In this document: in pieces, positions 1-6,361 of the stretch
How the letters are laid out: the number at the start of each line of letters is the position of its first letter
Position numbering within the stretch: the first letter of the stretch is position 1
Assembly: GCA_913056225.1 (NCBI GenBank)
Contig: CAJXMQ010000033.1
Span: 1-9,351, forward strand
Direction of reading: 5' to 3'
Source of the DNA: an uncultured Micrococcales bacterium
GTDB taxonomy: Bacteria; Actinomycetota; Actinomycetes; Actinomycetales; Microbacteriaceae
DNA length: 9,351 bases
Notes under the pieces: generated by a model
Database searches by the model: none
What the model was told of the DNA's origin: nothing
What the model saw: only the letters and a program-made list of their open reading frames with translations
Program-made: the position numbers and the translations under genes

Positions 1-5
1 TCTCT

Positions 6-248
6 GTGGTCCCTAACGTGGCGTCAATGCGTGCTCGTTCGACAACATCCCCACTGGTTCCGGGTTCGATAGCGGTAACCGTTGGATCGGCTCTATGGTT
101 GATTTTCACCTTGGTGGGACTTTCTCACTCAGGTGCTGCCATTTGGCTTCTCGTGATGCTAATCACCCCACCTGTCACCTTCATCGCCATTCGTTATCTG
201 CGAAGCCAGCGAGCGATCCAGGATGACAAACAGCTGAAGTCGCTCTAG
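6..248 (+). CDS. Small two-helix membrane protein, possibly 5'-truncated
   Basis: This is an 80-residue protein if it starts at the GTG at 6. It has a polar N-terminus (about 1-19), a hydrophobic segment at about 20-39, a short turn, a second hydrophobic segment at about 43-65, and a charged C-terminal tail. That suggests a hairpin inner-membrane protein with both ends in the cytoplasm. Size and the ALWLIFTLVGL stretch loosely recall the small actinobacterial DUF2530 proteins, but I cannot confirm the family. The frame stays open to the left edge, so the gene may begin outside the window; GTG 18 and ATG 27 are alternative inner starts. No ribosome binding site is visible. It ends in TAG within a CTAG palindrome that also supplies the stop of the opposing gene. 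The function is unknown. Confidence 0.6.
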   Translation: MVPNVASMRARSTTSPLVPGSIAVTVGSALWLIFTLVGLSHSGAAIWLLVMLITPPVTFIAIRYLRSQRAIQDDKQLKSL

Positions 249-991
249 GCGCTCATTCCTAATTCATCCATTCTGGCCGCATGGTTACTAACCAATTCAT
301 GAGTAAGTGGTTCTATTCTTCTTAGGGCGTTTCTTCTAAATTCCACTGGATCGGAATCATCTATCTCTTCAAATTCCAAAACGCTAATTACATGCAGAAG
401 GCAATCCGCCACCAAACTTCTGCCAAACATTGCCAATAAGTCTCTTAGCTCTTCATCATCCGCAGTTTTCTCAATTAGCAAGTTTTTCAAAAACTCATTG
501 AATGGATAGTCAGAGAGAGTTTTCAAAACCATGTTTTTAGTCGAGGAGGATTGCACCGAAGCCAACCTGGCATAAAAGTCATCCAAAATTCCAAAAACAA
601 CATACAAGGCCATCAGGTTTTCATAAAAACCCTTGCCTGTGATTCTGGAGGATAGCTCAAAAAATTCATCCTCAAACCTGACTAGCTCGTCTTTCGCCCC
701 CAAACCCTTTTTGGCTATCGCTCTTAGGACAGGTCGAAATCGTTCCTCTTGGTTTTTCGCAAGAGCTCTAACACTCTCTGAAAGCTTTTCATCAGGTGTT
801 TGAACAGCTAATTCCTCTAACAGGTCAGCGGCGAGCTTCTGAGCCAGAGAGAACTTTGCCAGAAAGTCAAGCTCAGAGGGGGTAAGCTTAGAGAGATTGA
901 GCTGCTGATTGGTTCGACCATCACTTGCTTCGCGAGACGGCAAAGTTAATTTGCGTGACGCTCTTCGAAGCCTTCGAACCCAATCCAGCAC
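245..991 (-). CDS. Ferritin-like fold protein (MiaE-like family), with an apparently degenerate metal site
   Basis: This is an all-helical protein of 248 residues from GTG 991. It resembles the actinobacterial ferritin-like/MiaE-related proteins found beside RhlE-type helicases (the Rv3210c type in Mycobacterium, from memory). Likely core helices are about 39-64 (SELDFLAKFSLAQKLAADLL), 73-93, 104-145 and 152-200. Members normally carry an ExxH pair on the second helix for a di-iron centre; here that place reads QEER (81-84), so metal binding is doubtful. The frame opens at TTG 1009, directly against another possible TTG at 1010 on the other strand, which leaves no room for control signals. 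GTG 991 has TATGCT exactly 6 nt upstream, fitting a leaderless start. TTG 943 is a further alternative. The family call is fairly sure; the role (a tRNA modification enzyme or a non-catalytic relative) is not. Confidence 0.75.
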   Translation of the reverse strand: MLDWVRRLRRASRKLTLPSREASDGRTNQQLNLSKLTPSELDFLAKFSLAQKLAADLLEELAVQTPDEKLSESVRALAKNQEERFRPVLRAIAKKGLGAKDELVRFEDEFFELSSRITGKGFYENLMALYVVFGILDDFYARLASVQSSSTKNMVLKTLSDYPFNEFLKNLLIEKTADDEELRDLLAMFGRSLVADCLLHVISVLEFEEIDDSDPVEFRRNALRRIEPLTHELVSNHAARMDELGMSA

Positions 992-997
992 ACACAA

Positions 998-1003
998 AGC
1001 ATA
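998..1003 (-). promoter_or_regulatory. Putative -10 element (TATGCT) for the ferritin-like gene
   Basis: The minus strand reads TATGCT, four of six matches to TATAAT, and 6 nt later an in-frame GTG (991-989). This geometry would put the transcription start on the start codon. No convincing -35 element is seen; TTCTTT lies 17 nt further upstream but matches TTGACA poorly. Support comes from the identical spacing at the other two divergent gaps in this window. Confidence 0.35.
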
Positions 1004-1014
1004 GGCCAATTGGC

Positions 1015-1020
1015 GGAAAG
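1015..1020 (+). promoter_or_regulatory. Ribosome binding site deciding the helicase start
   Basis: GGAAAG lies 7 nt before TTG 1028. The resulting N-terminus, MTFRDLGIDEDIV, is the usual beginning of the helicase core. The earlier TTG at 1010 has no ribosome binding site of its own and would add only six residues. Confidence 0.5.
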
Positions 1021-1027
1021 AAAGAAT

Positions 1028-2317
1028 TTGACTTTTAGAGATTTAGGAATTGACGAAGACATCGTCACAGCTTTAGAGGACAGGGGAATCACTTCCCCTT
1101 TCCCCATCCAGGAGCAAGCAATACCAATCGCAATGACCGGTAAGGACCTAATCGGTCAGGCAAAAACAGGTACTGGAAAAACCCTTGGCTTCGGCCTCCC
1201 TGTTATCCAGAGACTGGGTCTAAACCCTGAAAAGAAGCACCTGGCGTTGATTGTTGTTCCAACCAGGGAACTCGCGCAGCAAGTTGCAAGTGATTTGGTG
1301 TTGGCAACCTCCAACCGTTCGGTGGAAGTTGCGGAAATTTTGGGTGGCAAGAGTTACGAGCAGCAAATTGAGGAGCTCTCCGCTGGAAGACAGATCATCG
1401 TCGGCACACCAGGACGCTTGAATGACTTACACCAAAAGGGTCACCTGAAGTATTCAGAGGTTGAGTATTTAGTTTTGGATGAAGCAGACGAAATGCTGGA
1501 TCTTGGATTTTTACCAGACATTGAAAAAATCTTTTCGGCCACCCCAAAAGAAAAACAAACCTTGCTGTTTTCAGCAACAATGCCAGATCCAATTCTGACT
1601 CTTGCCAGAAAGCACCAACACAAGCCGGTCCATATTCGTGCAACTGGTGAAGACCAGCAACAGACCAAAGCTGACATCAAGCAGTTTGTCTACCGAGCCC
1701 ACAAATTGGACAAAGACGAACTGGTTGCCAAGATCTTGCAATCCAAAGACATTGATAAGGCCATTATTTTCTGCCCAACTAAGCGTCAGGCCTCCAAGCT
1801 TGGAGAGGTTTTGACCGAGCGAGGCTTCTCAGCAACAACCCTGCACGGGGACATGGGGCAGCCTGCCCGTGAAAGATCAATGAAAGCGTTTAGGGAGAAT
1901 AAAAAGCGCATAATGGTGGCAACCGAGGTTGCCGCCAGGGGAATCGATGTTGACGATGTTAGCCACGTCATAAATTACTCCACGCCCGAGGATGACAAGG
2001 CTTATTTGCATCGCACCGGGCGCACCGGGCGCGCTGGCAAAAAAGGAATTGCGATTACTCTTGTCGACTGGGATGACATCAACCGCTGGAAGATGATCAA
2101 CAAAACCCTTGAACTTGATTTTGACGATCCGCTGGAAACATATTCCTCTTCCCCTCATATCTTTGAAGATCTTGAGATACCCAAGGATGCAAAAGGCTTT
2201 CTATCCAGAAAAACTGAACCAAGAGGTCAAGAGTCAAAACCAGGTTCCGCTCCACCTCAGCAGAAATCTCGTCGCAGGACTCGAAGCTACAGCCAGTCCA
2301 AGCCCTCGGGTAAGTAG
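1028..2317 (+). CDS. rhlE: DEAD-box ATP-dependent RNA helicase, RhlE type
   Basis: This is a superfamily 2 RNA helicase that unwinds RNA duplexes with ATP, probably in mRNA turnover, ribosome assembly or cold response. With TTG 1028 it has 429 residues and every motif in order: Q motif with FPIQ (Gln28), motif I GTGKT (Lys51), Ia PTREL (78-82), GTPGR, DEAD (151-154), SAT (182-184), motif IV IIFCPT, motif V TEVAARGID (299-307) and motif VI HRTGRTGR (from His328). A basic, disordered tail of about 35 residues rich in Arg, Ser, Gln and Lys follows; such tails often bind RNA. The protein lacks the long C-terminal RNA-binding domain of DeaD/CsdA, hence the RhlE call. It is divergent from the ferritin-like gene, and its last 31 bp overlap the end of the PHP gene. 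TTG 1010 is an alternative start. The family is certain; the exact subfamily name is less so. Confidence 0.92.
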   Translation: MTFRDLGIDEDIVTALEDRGITSPFPIQEQAIPIAMTGKDLIGQAKTGTGKTLGFGLPVIQRLGLNPEKKHLALIVVPTRELAQQVASDLVLATSNRSVEVAEILGGKSYEQQIEELSAGRQIIVGTPGRLNDLHQKGHLKYSEVEYLVLDEADEMLDLGFLPDIEKIFSATPKEKQTLLFSATMPDPILTLARKHQHKPVHIRATGEDQQQTKADIKQFVYRAHKLDKDELVAKILQSKDIDKAIIFCPTKRQASKLGEVLTERGFSATTLHGDMGQPARERSMKAFRENKKRIMVATEVAARGIDVDDVSHVINYSTPEDDKAYLHRTGRTGRAGKKGIAITLVDWDDINRWKMINKTLELDFDDPLETYSSSPHIFEDLEIPKDAKGFLSRKTEPRGQESKPGSAPPQQKSRRRTRSYSQSKPSGK

Positions 2318-3192
2318 TAATCAGTTCCGTTGCTTTTTGCTATCAGGGCACGGAAATTCTCAACCGAGGTTGAGTTTTCTCCAAGCTCATTCACTTTTCC
2401 GCCGACCCCGTGATAATCACTTGAACCTGTGGTGAAAAGATCATGGGCCTTGGCAAACTGCAACAACCACTCCTGGGCCGCTTGCGGAACCTGACGGTGA
2501 TAAACCTCTAAGCCCGCTAAGCCCGCCTCGACCATCTCTTTGAAGTGTGCATCAGGTAAATCGGCTGTGGACTTCCCCGCTGGAAAATCCATCAGCGGAT
2601 GGGCAATCACGGGTGCCGCCCCAGCGTCGATGGCAAGCTCAATCGCCTCAATGGTGCTTAGCGAGTGCTCGCTGATGTAATAGGCACTTGATTTGTGCAA
2701 AATGGTGTCAAACGCTGCACTTCTGTCCTTCACTATTCCAGCTCTAGCCAACGCATCCGCAATGGCAGGTCTTCCAACCGTGGATCCGGGCCTGATGTGG
2801 TCCGTTATTTCCTCCCAGGAAATGGGGTAATCCTCGGCGATTAGTTCAACCATTCTCTTGGCCCTGCTGACACGACTCTCTCGCGTCTTTGCCAACTCCG
2901 CAACCAGCCTTGGGTGATTTGGATTGGGGCGATAGGCCAATATATGAACACTAATTCTTCGTTTATTAGGCAAAACAGCGTGGGTTGAAATCTCAATGGC
3001 AGGCAAAAATCCAAGCTCAAGTTCCTTGGCCGCCTTCATTGCCTCGGCCCAGCCGTCTGTGGTGTCATGGTCCGCTAATCCGATTAAATCCACGCCGAGC
3101 TGTTTCGCTCTTGACATCAAATAAGCTGGTGTGTCTAGGCCATCACTTCGATTGCTGTGAGTGTGCAGATCAAGGATTGGCTGATCGGTCAT
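2287..3192 (-). CDS. PHP-domain phosphoesterase (RNase AM / 3',5'-nucleotide bisphosphate phosphatase family)
   Basis: This 301-residue protein is a metal-dependent phosphoesterase of the polymerase-and-histidinol-phosphatase superfamily, stand-alone YciV/TrpH type. Relatives remove a phosphate from 3',5'-bisphosphonucleotides such as pAp, or trim the 5' ends of RNA. The metal-binding motifs are complete: DLHTHS (Asp8, His10, His12), SDG (Asp17), ADHDTTDG (Asp41, His42), Glu67 in AIEIST, His83, His198 in IAHP and the SDYHG motif (Asp259, His261). Residues from about 95 to 185 form the inserted helical domain usual in this subfamily. The length is normal. Start ATG 3192 has no Shine-Dalgarno but has TAAAGT 6 nt upstream, so it may be leaderless. 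It overlaps the helicase gene by 31 bp at the 3' end. The fold and metal site are sure; the substrate is inferred from the family. Confidence 0.9.
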   Translation of the reverse strand: MTDQPILDLHTHSNRSDGLDTPAYLMSRAKQLGVDLIGLADHDTTDGWAEAMKAAKELELGFLPAIEISTHAVLPNKRRISVHILAYRPNPNHPRLVAELAKTRESRVSRAKRMVELIAEDYPISWEEITDHIRPGSTVGRPAIADALARAGIVKDRSAAFDTILHKSSAYYISEHSLSTIEAIELAIDAGAAPVIAHPLMDFPAGKSTADLPDAHFKEMVEAGLAGLEVYHRQVPQAAQEWLLQFAKAHDLFTTGSSDYHGVGGKVNELGENSTSVENFRALIAKSNGTDYYLPEGLDWL

Positions 3193-3198
3193 GCAATG

Positions 3199-3204
3199 AC
3201 TTTA
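3199..3204 (-). promoter_or_regulatory. Putative -10 element (TAAAGT) for the PHP gene
   Basis: TAAAGT (TANNNT type, four of six matches to TATAAT) lies exactly 6 nt before ATG 3192 on the minus strand, compatible with a leaderless transcript. A CTGACA further upstream is spaced too far (21 nt) for a standard -35. A short inverted repeat, GTCAT-GCA-ATGAC (3188-3200), spans this element and the start codon. Confidence 0.4.
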
Positions 3205-3211
3205 GTGGATT

Positions 3212-3216
3212 GGAGA
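3212..3216 (+). promoter_or_regulatory. Ribosome binding site deciding the aminopeptidase start
   Basis: GGAGA lies 8 nt before ATG 3225. The reading frame is open for 80 codons further upstream, but that part is antisense to the PHP gene and reads as non-protein-like sequence, so ATG 3225 is the start. A TTG directly before it (3222) is a less likely alternative. Confidence 0.65.
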
Positions 3217-3224
3217 AATCTTTG

Positions 3225-4580
3225 ATGTCAGACAATCGCAGTCGAACACCCAAAGACCAAGCGTTTTTGGAATTTATGAAAACTGGCTGGTCAGATGTCA
3301 ACGCCCAAGTCAGTCCAAACAGCAAAGCGAATCAAGACGCTAAACGTAAGCGTGAAGAGTTGATGGAAGCGTTCCCGAATCATTTGATTTTCATCGAGGC
3401 GGGCAAGGCCCCTACTCGGAGCAATGACACTCATTACAAATTCAGGCCCAGCACAGAATTCACTCAACTGACCAATTGGGGTAGCTCCACGGTGGAGGAA
3501 TCAGTTTTGGTGCTGGACTCAAATAAACAATCTGCAACTCTTTATTTACGACCAACGGCCGATAAGGACTCGGATGAGTTCTTTGCAAACACTGAAATTG
3601 GCGAGTTCTGGGTTGGCCCAAGGCCTGATTTGGTGCAGGTCGAGAAATTATTGGGGATTGCAACCAAGCAGCTATCAGAGCTGAATGAAGTCTCAGGGAA
3701 AAAATTAGATTTGTCCGACGAGAAACTGAAACAGTTTTTAAGTGAGCAGAGAATAATCAAGTCTGAGTGGGAAGTCTCTGAAATCAAACAAGCGGTAGAG
3801 GCAACGAAAGAGGGTTTTGAAAACCTGATAGCAAAAATCCCCAAAGCTTCAAAGCGAGGTGAAAGAGCGTTAGAGGCAGCTTTTTTCCAAAAAGCTAGAT
3901 TGCTTGGTAATGACCTTGGCTACGAAACCATCGCGGCCAGCGGAAATCACGCGAATATTTTGCACTGGACCAAAAACGACGGTGACATCAAATCCGGCGA
4001 ACTTGTGCTGGTTGATGCGGGCATTGAGCTTGACTCCCTTTTCACCGCAGACATTACTCGCACCCTGCCAATCTCTGGCAAATTCAGCGAGGTCCAGAAA
4101 GAAATTTATGACGTGGTTTTAGAAGCCGCGGACGCGGCCTTTGAGGTTTGTCGACCGGGAAACCGTTTTCGAGATATGCACAACGAAGCCATGAAGGTAA
4201 TTGCTAACCACTGCGAGCGCTGGGGTATTTTGCCAGTCACCGCCGAGGAGGCGCTCCGGCCTGAAAACCAACAGCACAGACGTTGGATGGTTCATGGAAC
4301 GGGACATCATCTCGGACTGGATGTGCATGATTGCGCCCAGGCTAGAAAAGAAATGTATTTGGACACAGAGTTGAAGCCGGGGATGGTTTTCACGATTGAA
4401 CCAGGACTTTATTTCCATGAAAACGATGAGTTAGCGCCCGAGGAATTCAGAGGCATTGGCGTCAGGATTGAGGACAATGTAGCAATCACAGAGACTGGCT
4501 ACGATTGGCTTTCCTCTTCTATTCCAAGGACTAGCCTCGAAGTCGAAGTCTGGATGCAATCAATCTGGGACAGAGATTAG
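3225..4580 (+). CDS. pepP: Xaa-Pro aminopeptidase (aminopeptidase P, M24B)
   Basis: This is a cytosolic metallo-aminopeptidase that removes the N-terminal residue when proline is second, completing the breakdown of proline-containing peptides. The protein has 451 residues, close to the family norm. The N-terminal AMP_N domain (about 40-170) includes the typical FRPSTEFTQLTNW segment. The C-terminal pita-bread domain (about 185-440) has all five di-metal ligands: Asp264 (VDAG), Asp276 (ADITRT), His361 (GTGHH), Glu392 (IEPG) and Glu416 (RIEDN). His368 in LDVHD matches the catalytic histidine of E. coli PepP. There is no signal peptide. The start is fixed by GGAGA at 3212. The gene is divergent from the PHP gene across 32 bp, and its 3' end overlaps the stress-protein gene by 21 bp. 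The assignment is firm. Confidence 0.95.
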   Translation: MSDNRSRTPKDQAFLEFMKTGWSDVNAQVSPNSKANQDAKRKREELMEAFPNHLIFIEAGKAPTRSNDTHYKFRPSTEFTQLTNWGSSTVEESVLVLDSNKQSATLYLRPTADKDSDEFFANTEIGEFWVGPRPDLVQVEKLLGIATKQLSELNEVSGKKLDLSDEKLKQFLSEQRIIKSEWEVSEIKQAVEATKEGFENLIAKIPKASKRGERALEAAFFQKARLLGNDLGYETIAASGNHANILHWTKNDGDIKSGELVLVDAGIELDSLFTADITRTLPISGKFSEVQKEIYDVVLEAADAAFEVCRPGNRFRDMHNEAMKVIANHCERWGILPVTAEEALRPENQQHRRWMVHGTGHHLGLDVHDCAQARKEMYLDTELKPGMVFTIEPGLYFHENDELAPEEFRGIGVRIEDNVAITETGYDWLSSSIPRTSLEVEVWMQSIWDRD

Positions 4581-5063
4581 GCTTCTGGCCTTCGCAAGCT
4601 CCGTCGCAGGAACCACCACTCGATAGGTCTTGGCAATGGTCTGAGGGTAAGAAAGATATTCTCTGCGGTTTTTACTCACCGAAAAGCGAATGATGTTGAT
4701 CAGCATTCCTATGCCGGCACCGATCACCAGTGCTGAAATGAAATTCTGTGGCTGAAATGCGACATCACCAGAGCCATCTGTGGTTATGCCGGCCCCAAAC
4801 AAAAGCCCGAAGATTAATCCGATCCAAGACCCAGTCACGGCACCACTGAGTGCAACTCTGCCAAATCCGAGTTTCGAGCGAATAGTCTCGACAAGTTTCA
4901 GGTCGTCTCCAACAATTGTTATCAAACTGGGTGGAAAATCATTTGCCACCAGTTTGTTTACCAACTGACTGGCTTTTTGATAGCTGTCGAATTCTCCAAC
5001 CGATTCACCTTGCGGGATCTGGCTCTCTCGGGCGCGTCCGCGTCCATTCAACGGGTTGCTCAT
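4560..5063 (-). CDS. General stress membrane protein with YflT domain
   Basis: This 167-residue protein has an N-terminal alpha/beta domain of the YflT/general-stress-protein-17M type (about 22-70: FDSYQKASQLVNKL, then FPPSLITIVGDDLKLVETI). Two glycine-rich hydrophobic segments follow (about 71-92 and 108-128), then a basic and polar tail. The arrangement predicts a small inner-membrane protein with both termini in the cytoplasm. Related actinobacterial proteins are annotated only as general stress protein; no biochemical role is established to my knowledge. The gene sits back-to-back with the PRC/MgtE_N/CBS gene across 47 bp, a neighbourhood I recall from other Actinobacteria, suggesting shared control. 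Start ATG 5063 has no Shine-Dalgarno but has CAGAAT 6 nt upstream. The stop TGA lies within the end of pepP. Confidence 0.82.
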   Translation of the reverse strand: MSNPLNGRGRARESQIPQGESVGEFDSYQKASQLVNKLVANDFPPSLITIVGDDLKLVETIRSKLGFGRVALSGAVTGSWIGLIFGLLFGAGITTDGSGDVAFQPQNFISALVIGAGIGMLINIIRFSVSKNRREYLSYPQTIAKTYRVVVPATELAKARSLISVPD

Positions 5064-5069
5064 GGGAGC

Positions 5070-5099
5070 ATTCTGCCACGGGAGCGATTTGAGAGTCTA
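5070..5099 (-). promoter_or_regulatory. Putative leaderless promoter of the general stress gene
   Basis: On the minus strand, TAGACT (5099-5094, four of six to TTGACA) and CAGAAT (5075-5070, four of six to TATAAT) are separated by 18 bp. The start codon ATG follows 6 nt after the -10. It is the best two-box promoter match I found in the window. Transcription would begin at or next to the A of ATG. Confidence 0.42.
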
Positions 5100-5110
5100 A
5101 GGTTATCTCT

Positions 5111-6361
5111 GTGAGCGCAACAAGGGTATTCGTGGCCAGACTGGCCGGTTGCGGGGTGTACGACCCCGCTGGAGATCGGGTCGGCAAGGTAGTAGATGTT
5201 CTCATGCTCTATAGAAAAACCTTCGCTCCGAGGATTTCAGGGATGATTGTTGAAATTCCAGGCAGACGCAGGGTGTTCGTGCCAATTGCCAGAATCACCG
5301 CAATTGCGCCGGGTCAAGTCATGACAACCGGCCTTATTGACCTCCGCAGATTCAGCCAGCGCGGACAAGAGGTTCGCGCAATTGGGGAAATGCTTGGCAG
5401 AAGAGTAAAGATTTTGGAAGACGGCTCTGTTGCCACCATCGAAGATTTTGCTGTCGAGCAAAACGGCCGAAGCGAATGGGTTCTAACTGAGTTTTTCTTG
5501 CGCAAGCCCAAACAGGGTCTTGCTTTCGGCAGGGGAAAGACACTTTTTGCTGGCTGGAAAGATGTAACCGAGCAAAAGCAGAGTGCAGTGGACCAAGAGG
5601 CTCAACAACTTTTGGCCGCTTATGGCGAGCTGCGCCCAGCGGATTTAGCAACTGCCGTGATGGATCTCCCTGATGACAGGATGTTGGCAGTTGCTGGTGA
5701 GCTGGATGACGAGAAACTAGCGGATTTGCTAGAGGAGCTTCATGAGGAAGAACAGATCGGAATTATCAATCAACTTCCAAGCGAGAGAGCTGCAGAAGTC
5801 TTAGATCTAATGGAGCCAGATGATGCCGCGGACCTGTTGGCCATTCTCCCCGCAGATAAATCCGAGGCACTGTTGGCTTTGATTGACGAGGATGAGGCTG
5901 AAGACATCAGGTCTTTGATGCAGTATGAGGCTCTGACGGCTGGTGGTCTTATGACCAACGAACCGGTTATCTGCTCTGCAGACACAACGGTTGCCGAAGC
6001 CATGGCGAAAATCAGAAGACGCCAGGTTCCGCAGGTCTTGGCAGCTCAGCTGTTTGTGACGATGCCCCCTTTTGAAGCCACCACTGGAAAATACCTCGGT
6101 GTTGTGCACTTCCAAAAACTATTGCGCTACCCACCAAACGAGAGATTGGGTAACCTATTGGATACGGAATTAGAACCAGTTTCCCCTGACACCCCAATTG
6201 ATCAAATACATCGCTTCTTAGCAAGTTACGACCTCGTCTCTTTGCCTGTGGTGGATGAGCAAAACAGAGTTTTGGGGGTGGTGACGGTTGATGACGTATT
6301 GGATCACTTGCTACCAGGTGATTGGAGAAATGACGAAAGCGAGGTGACCTCAGATGGCTAG
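5111..6361 (+). CDS. PRC-barrel / MgtE_N / CBS protein without a channel domain
   Basis: This 416-residue, wholly soluble protein is built from the cytosolic sensing parts of the magnesium channel MgtE. Residues about 5-80 form a PRC-barrel (VYDPAGDRVGKVVDVLM), and about 90-150 look like a second, PRC-like beta domain. Residues 163-270 are the MgtE_N helical superhelix, rich in Asp and Glu. The linker YEALTAGGLMTNEP (272-285) leads into CBS 1 (about 282-340) and CBS 2 (about 345-402). The chain ends just after CBS 2, where MgtE proper would begin its five-helix pore; the next gene encodes a different two-helix protein. Known MgtE N/CBS domains bind Mg2+ and gate the pore; here they may gate or signal to another protein. 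GTG 5111 follows a weak AAGG ribosome binding site (5099-5102). The last 8 bp overlap the next gene. Many genomes label it magnesium transporter, which the sequence does not support. Confidence 0.88.
   Translation: MSATRVFVARLAGCGVYDPAGDRVGKVVDVLMLYRKTFAPRISGMIVEIPGRRRVFVPIARITAIAPGQVMTTGLIDLRRFSQRGQEVRAIGEMLGRRVKILEDGSVATIEDFAVEQNGRSEWVLTEFFLRKPKQGLAFGRGKTLFAGWKDVTEQKQSAVDQEAQQLLAAYGELRPADLATAVMDLPDDRMLAVAGELDDEKLADLLEELHEEEQIGIINQLPSERAAEVLDLMEPDDAADLLAILPADKSEALLALIDEDEAEDIRSLMQYEALTAGGLMTNEPVICSADTTVAEAMAKIRRRQVPQVLAAQLFVTMPPFEATTGKYLGVVHFQKLLRYPPNERLGNLLDTELEPVSPDTPIDQIHRFLASYDLVSLPVVDEQNRVLGVVTVDDVLDHLLPGDWRNDESEVTSDG
6341..6347 (+). promoter_or_regulatory. Ribosome binding site of the DUF1003 gene inside the upstream gene
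   Basis: GAGGTGA lies 6 nt before ATG 6354, within the last codons of the PRC/MgtE_N/CBS gene. It is the strongest Shine-Dalgarno in the window and, with the 8-bp overlap, argues for translational coupling of the two proteins. Confidence 0.65.

Noticed and set aside
964..979. Two TTCGAA palindromes in tandem, resembling actinobacterial SOS-box half sites
   Set aside because: Spacing and orientation do not match a LexA box, and the bases encode an Arg-rich stretch near the start of the ferritin-like protein.
2011..2033. Short GC-rich direct repeat (CGCACCGGG twice)
   Set aside because: It encodes helicase motif VI (RTGRTGR), so the repeat is explained by the protein sequence.
1156..2158. Several opposite- and off-frame open frames within the helicase gene
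   Set aside because: They lack domain-like sequence or ribosome binding sites and are shadows of a strongly conserved coding region.
3177..3206. Possible plus-strand promoter TTGGCT-18-TTTAGT before the aminopeptidase
   Set aside because: The start site implied would fall at about 3213, cutting into the GGAGA ribosome binding site. The boxes are weak and overlap the stronger opposite-strand element.
2985..3224. 80-codon N-terminal extension of the aminopeptidase frame
   Set aside because: It is antisense to the PHP gene and has unlike composition (many Trp, Cys, Pro and Arg). A good ribosome binding site and ATG at 3225 mark the true start.
4562..4578. Possible hairpin AATCT...AGATT at the end of the aminopeptidase gene
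   Set aside because: The arms are only 5 bp, AT-rich and lack a T-run; it is not a convincing terminator.
5098..5103. TAAGGT as a -10 for a leaderless start of the MgtE_N/CBS gene at GTG 5111
   Set aside because: The spacing is right (7 nt) but no -35 can be found, and the same bases serve as a weak Shine-Dalgarno (AAGG). I cannot decide between them.
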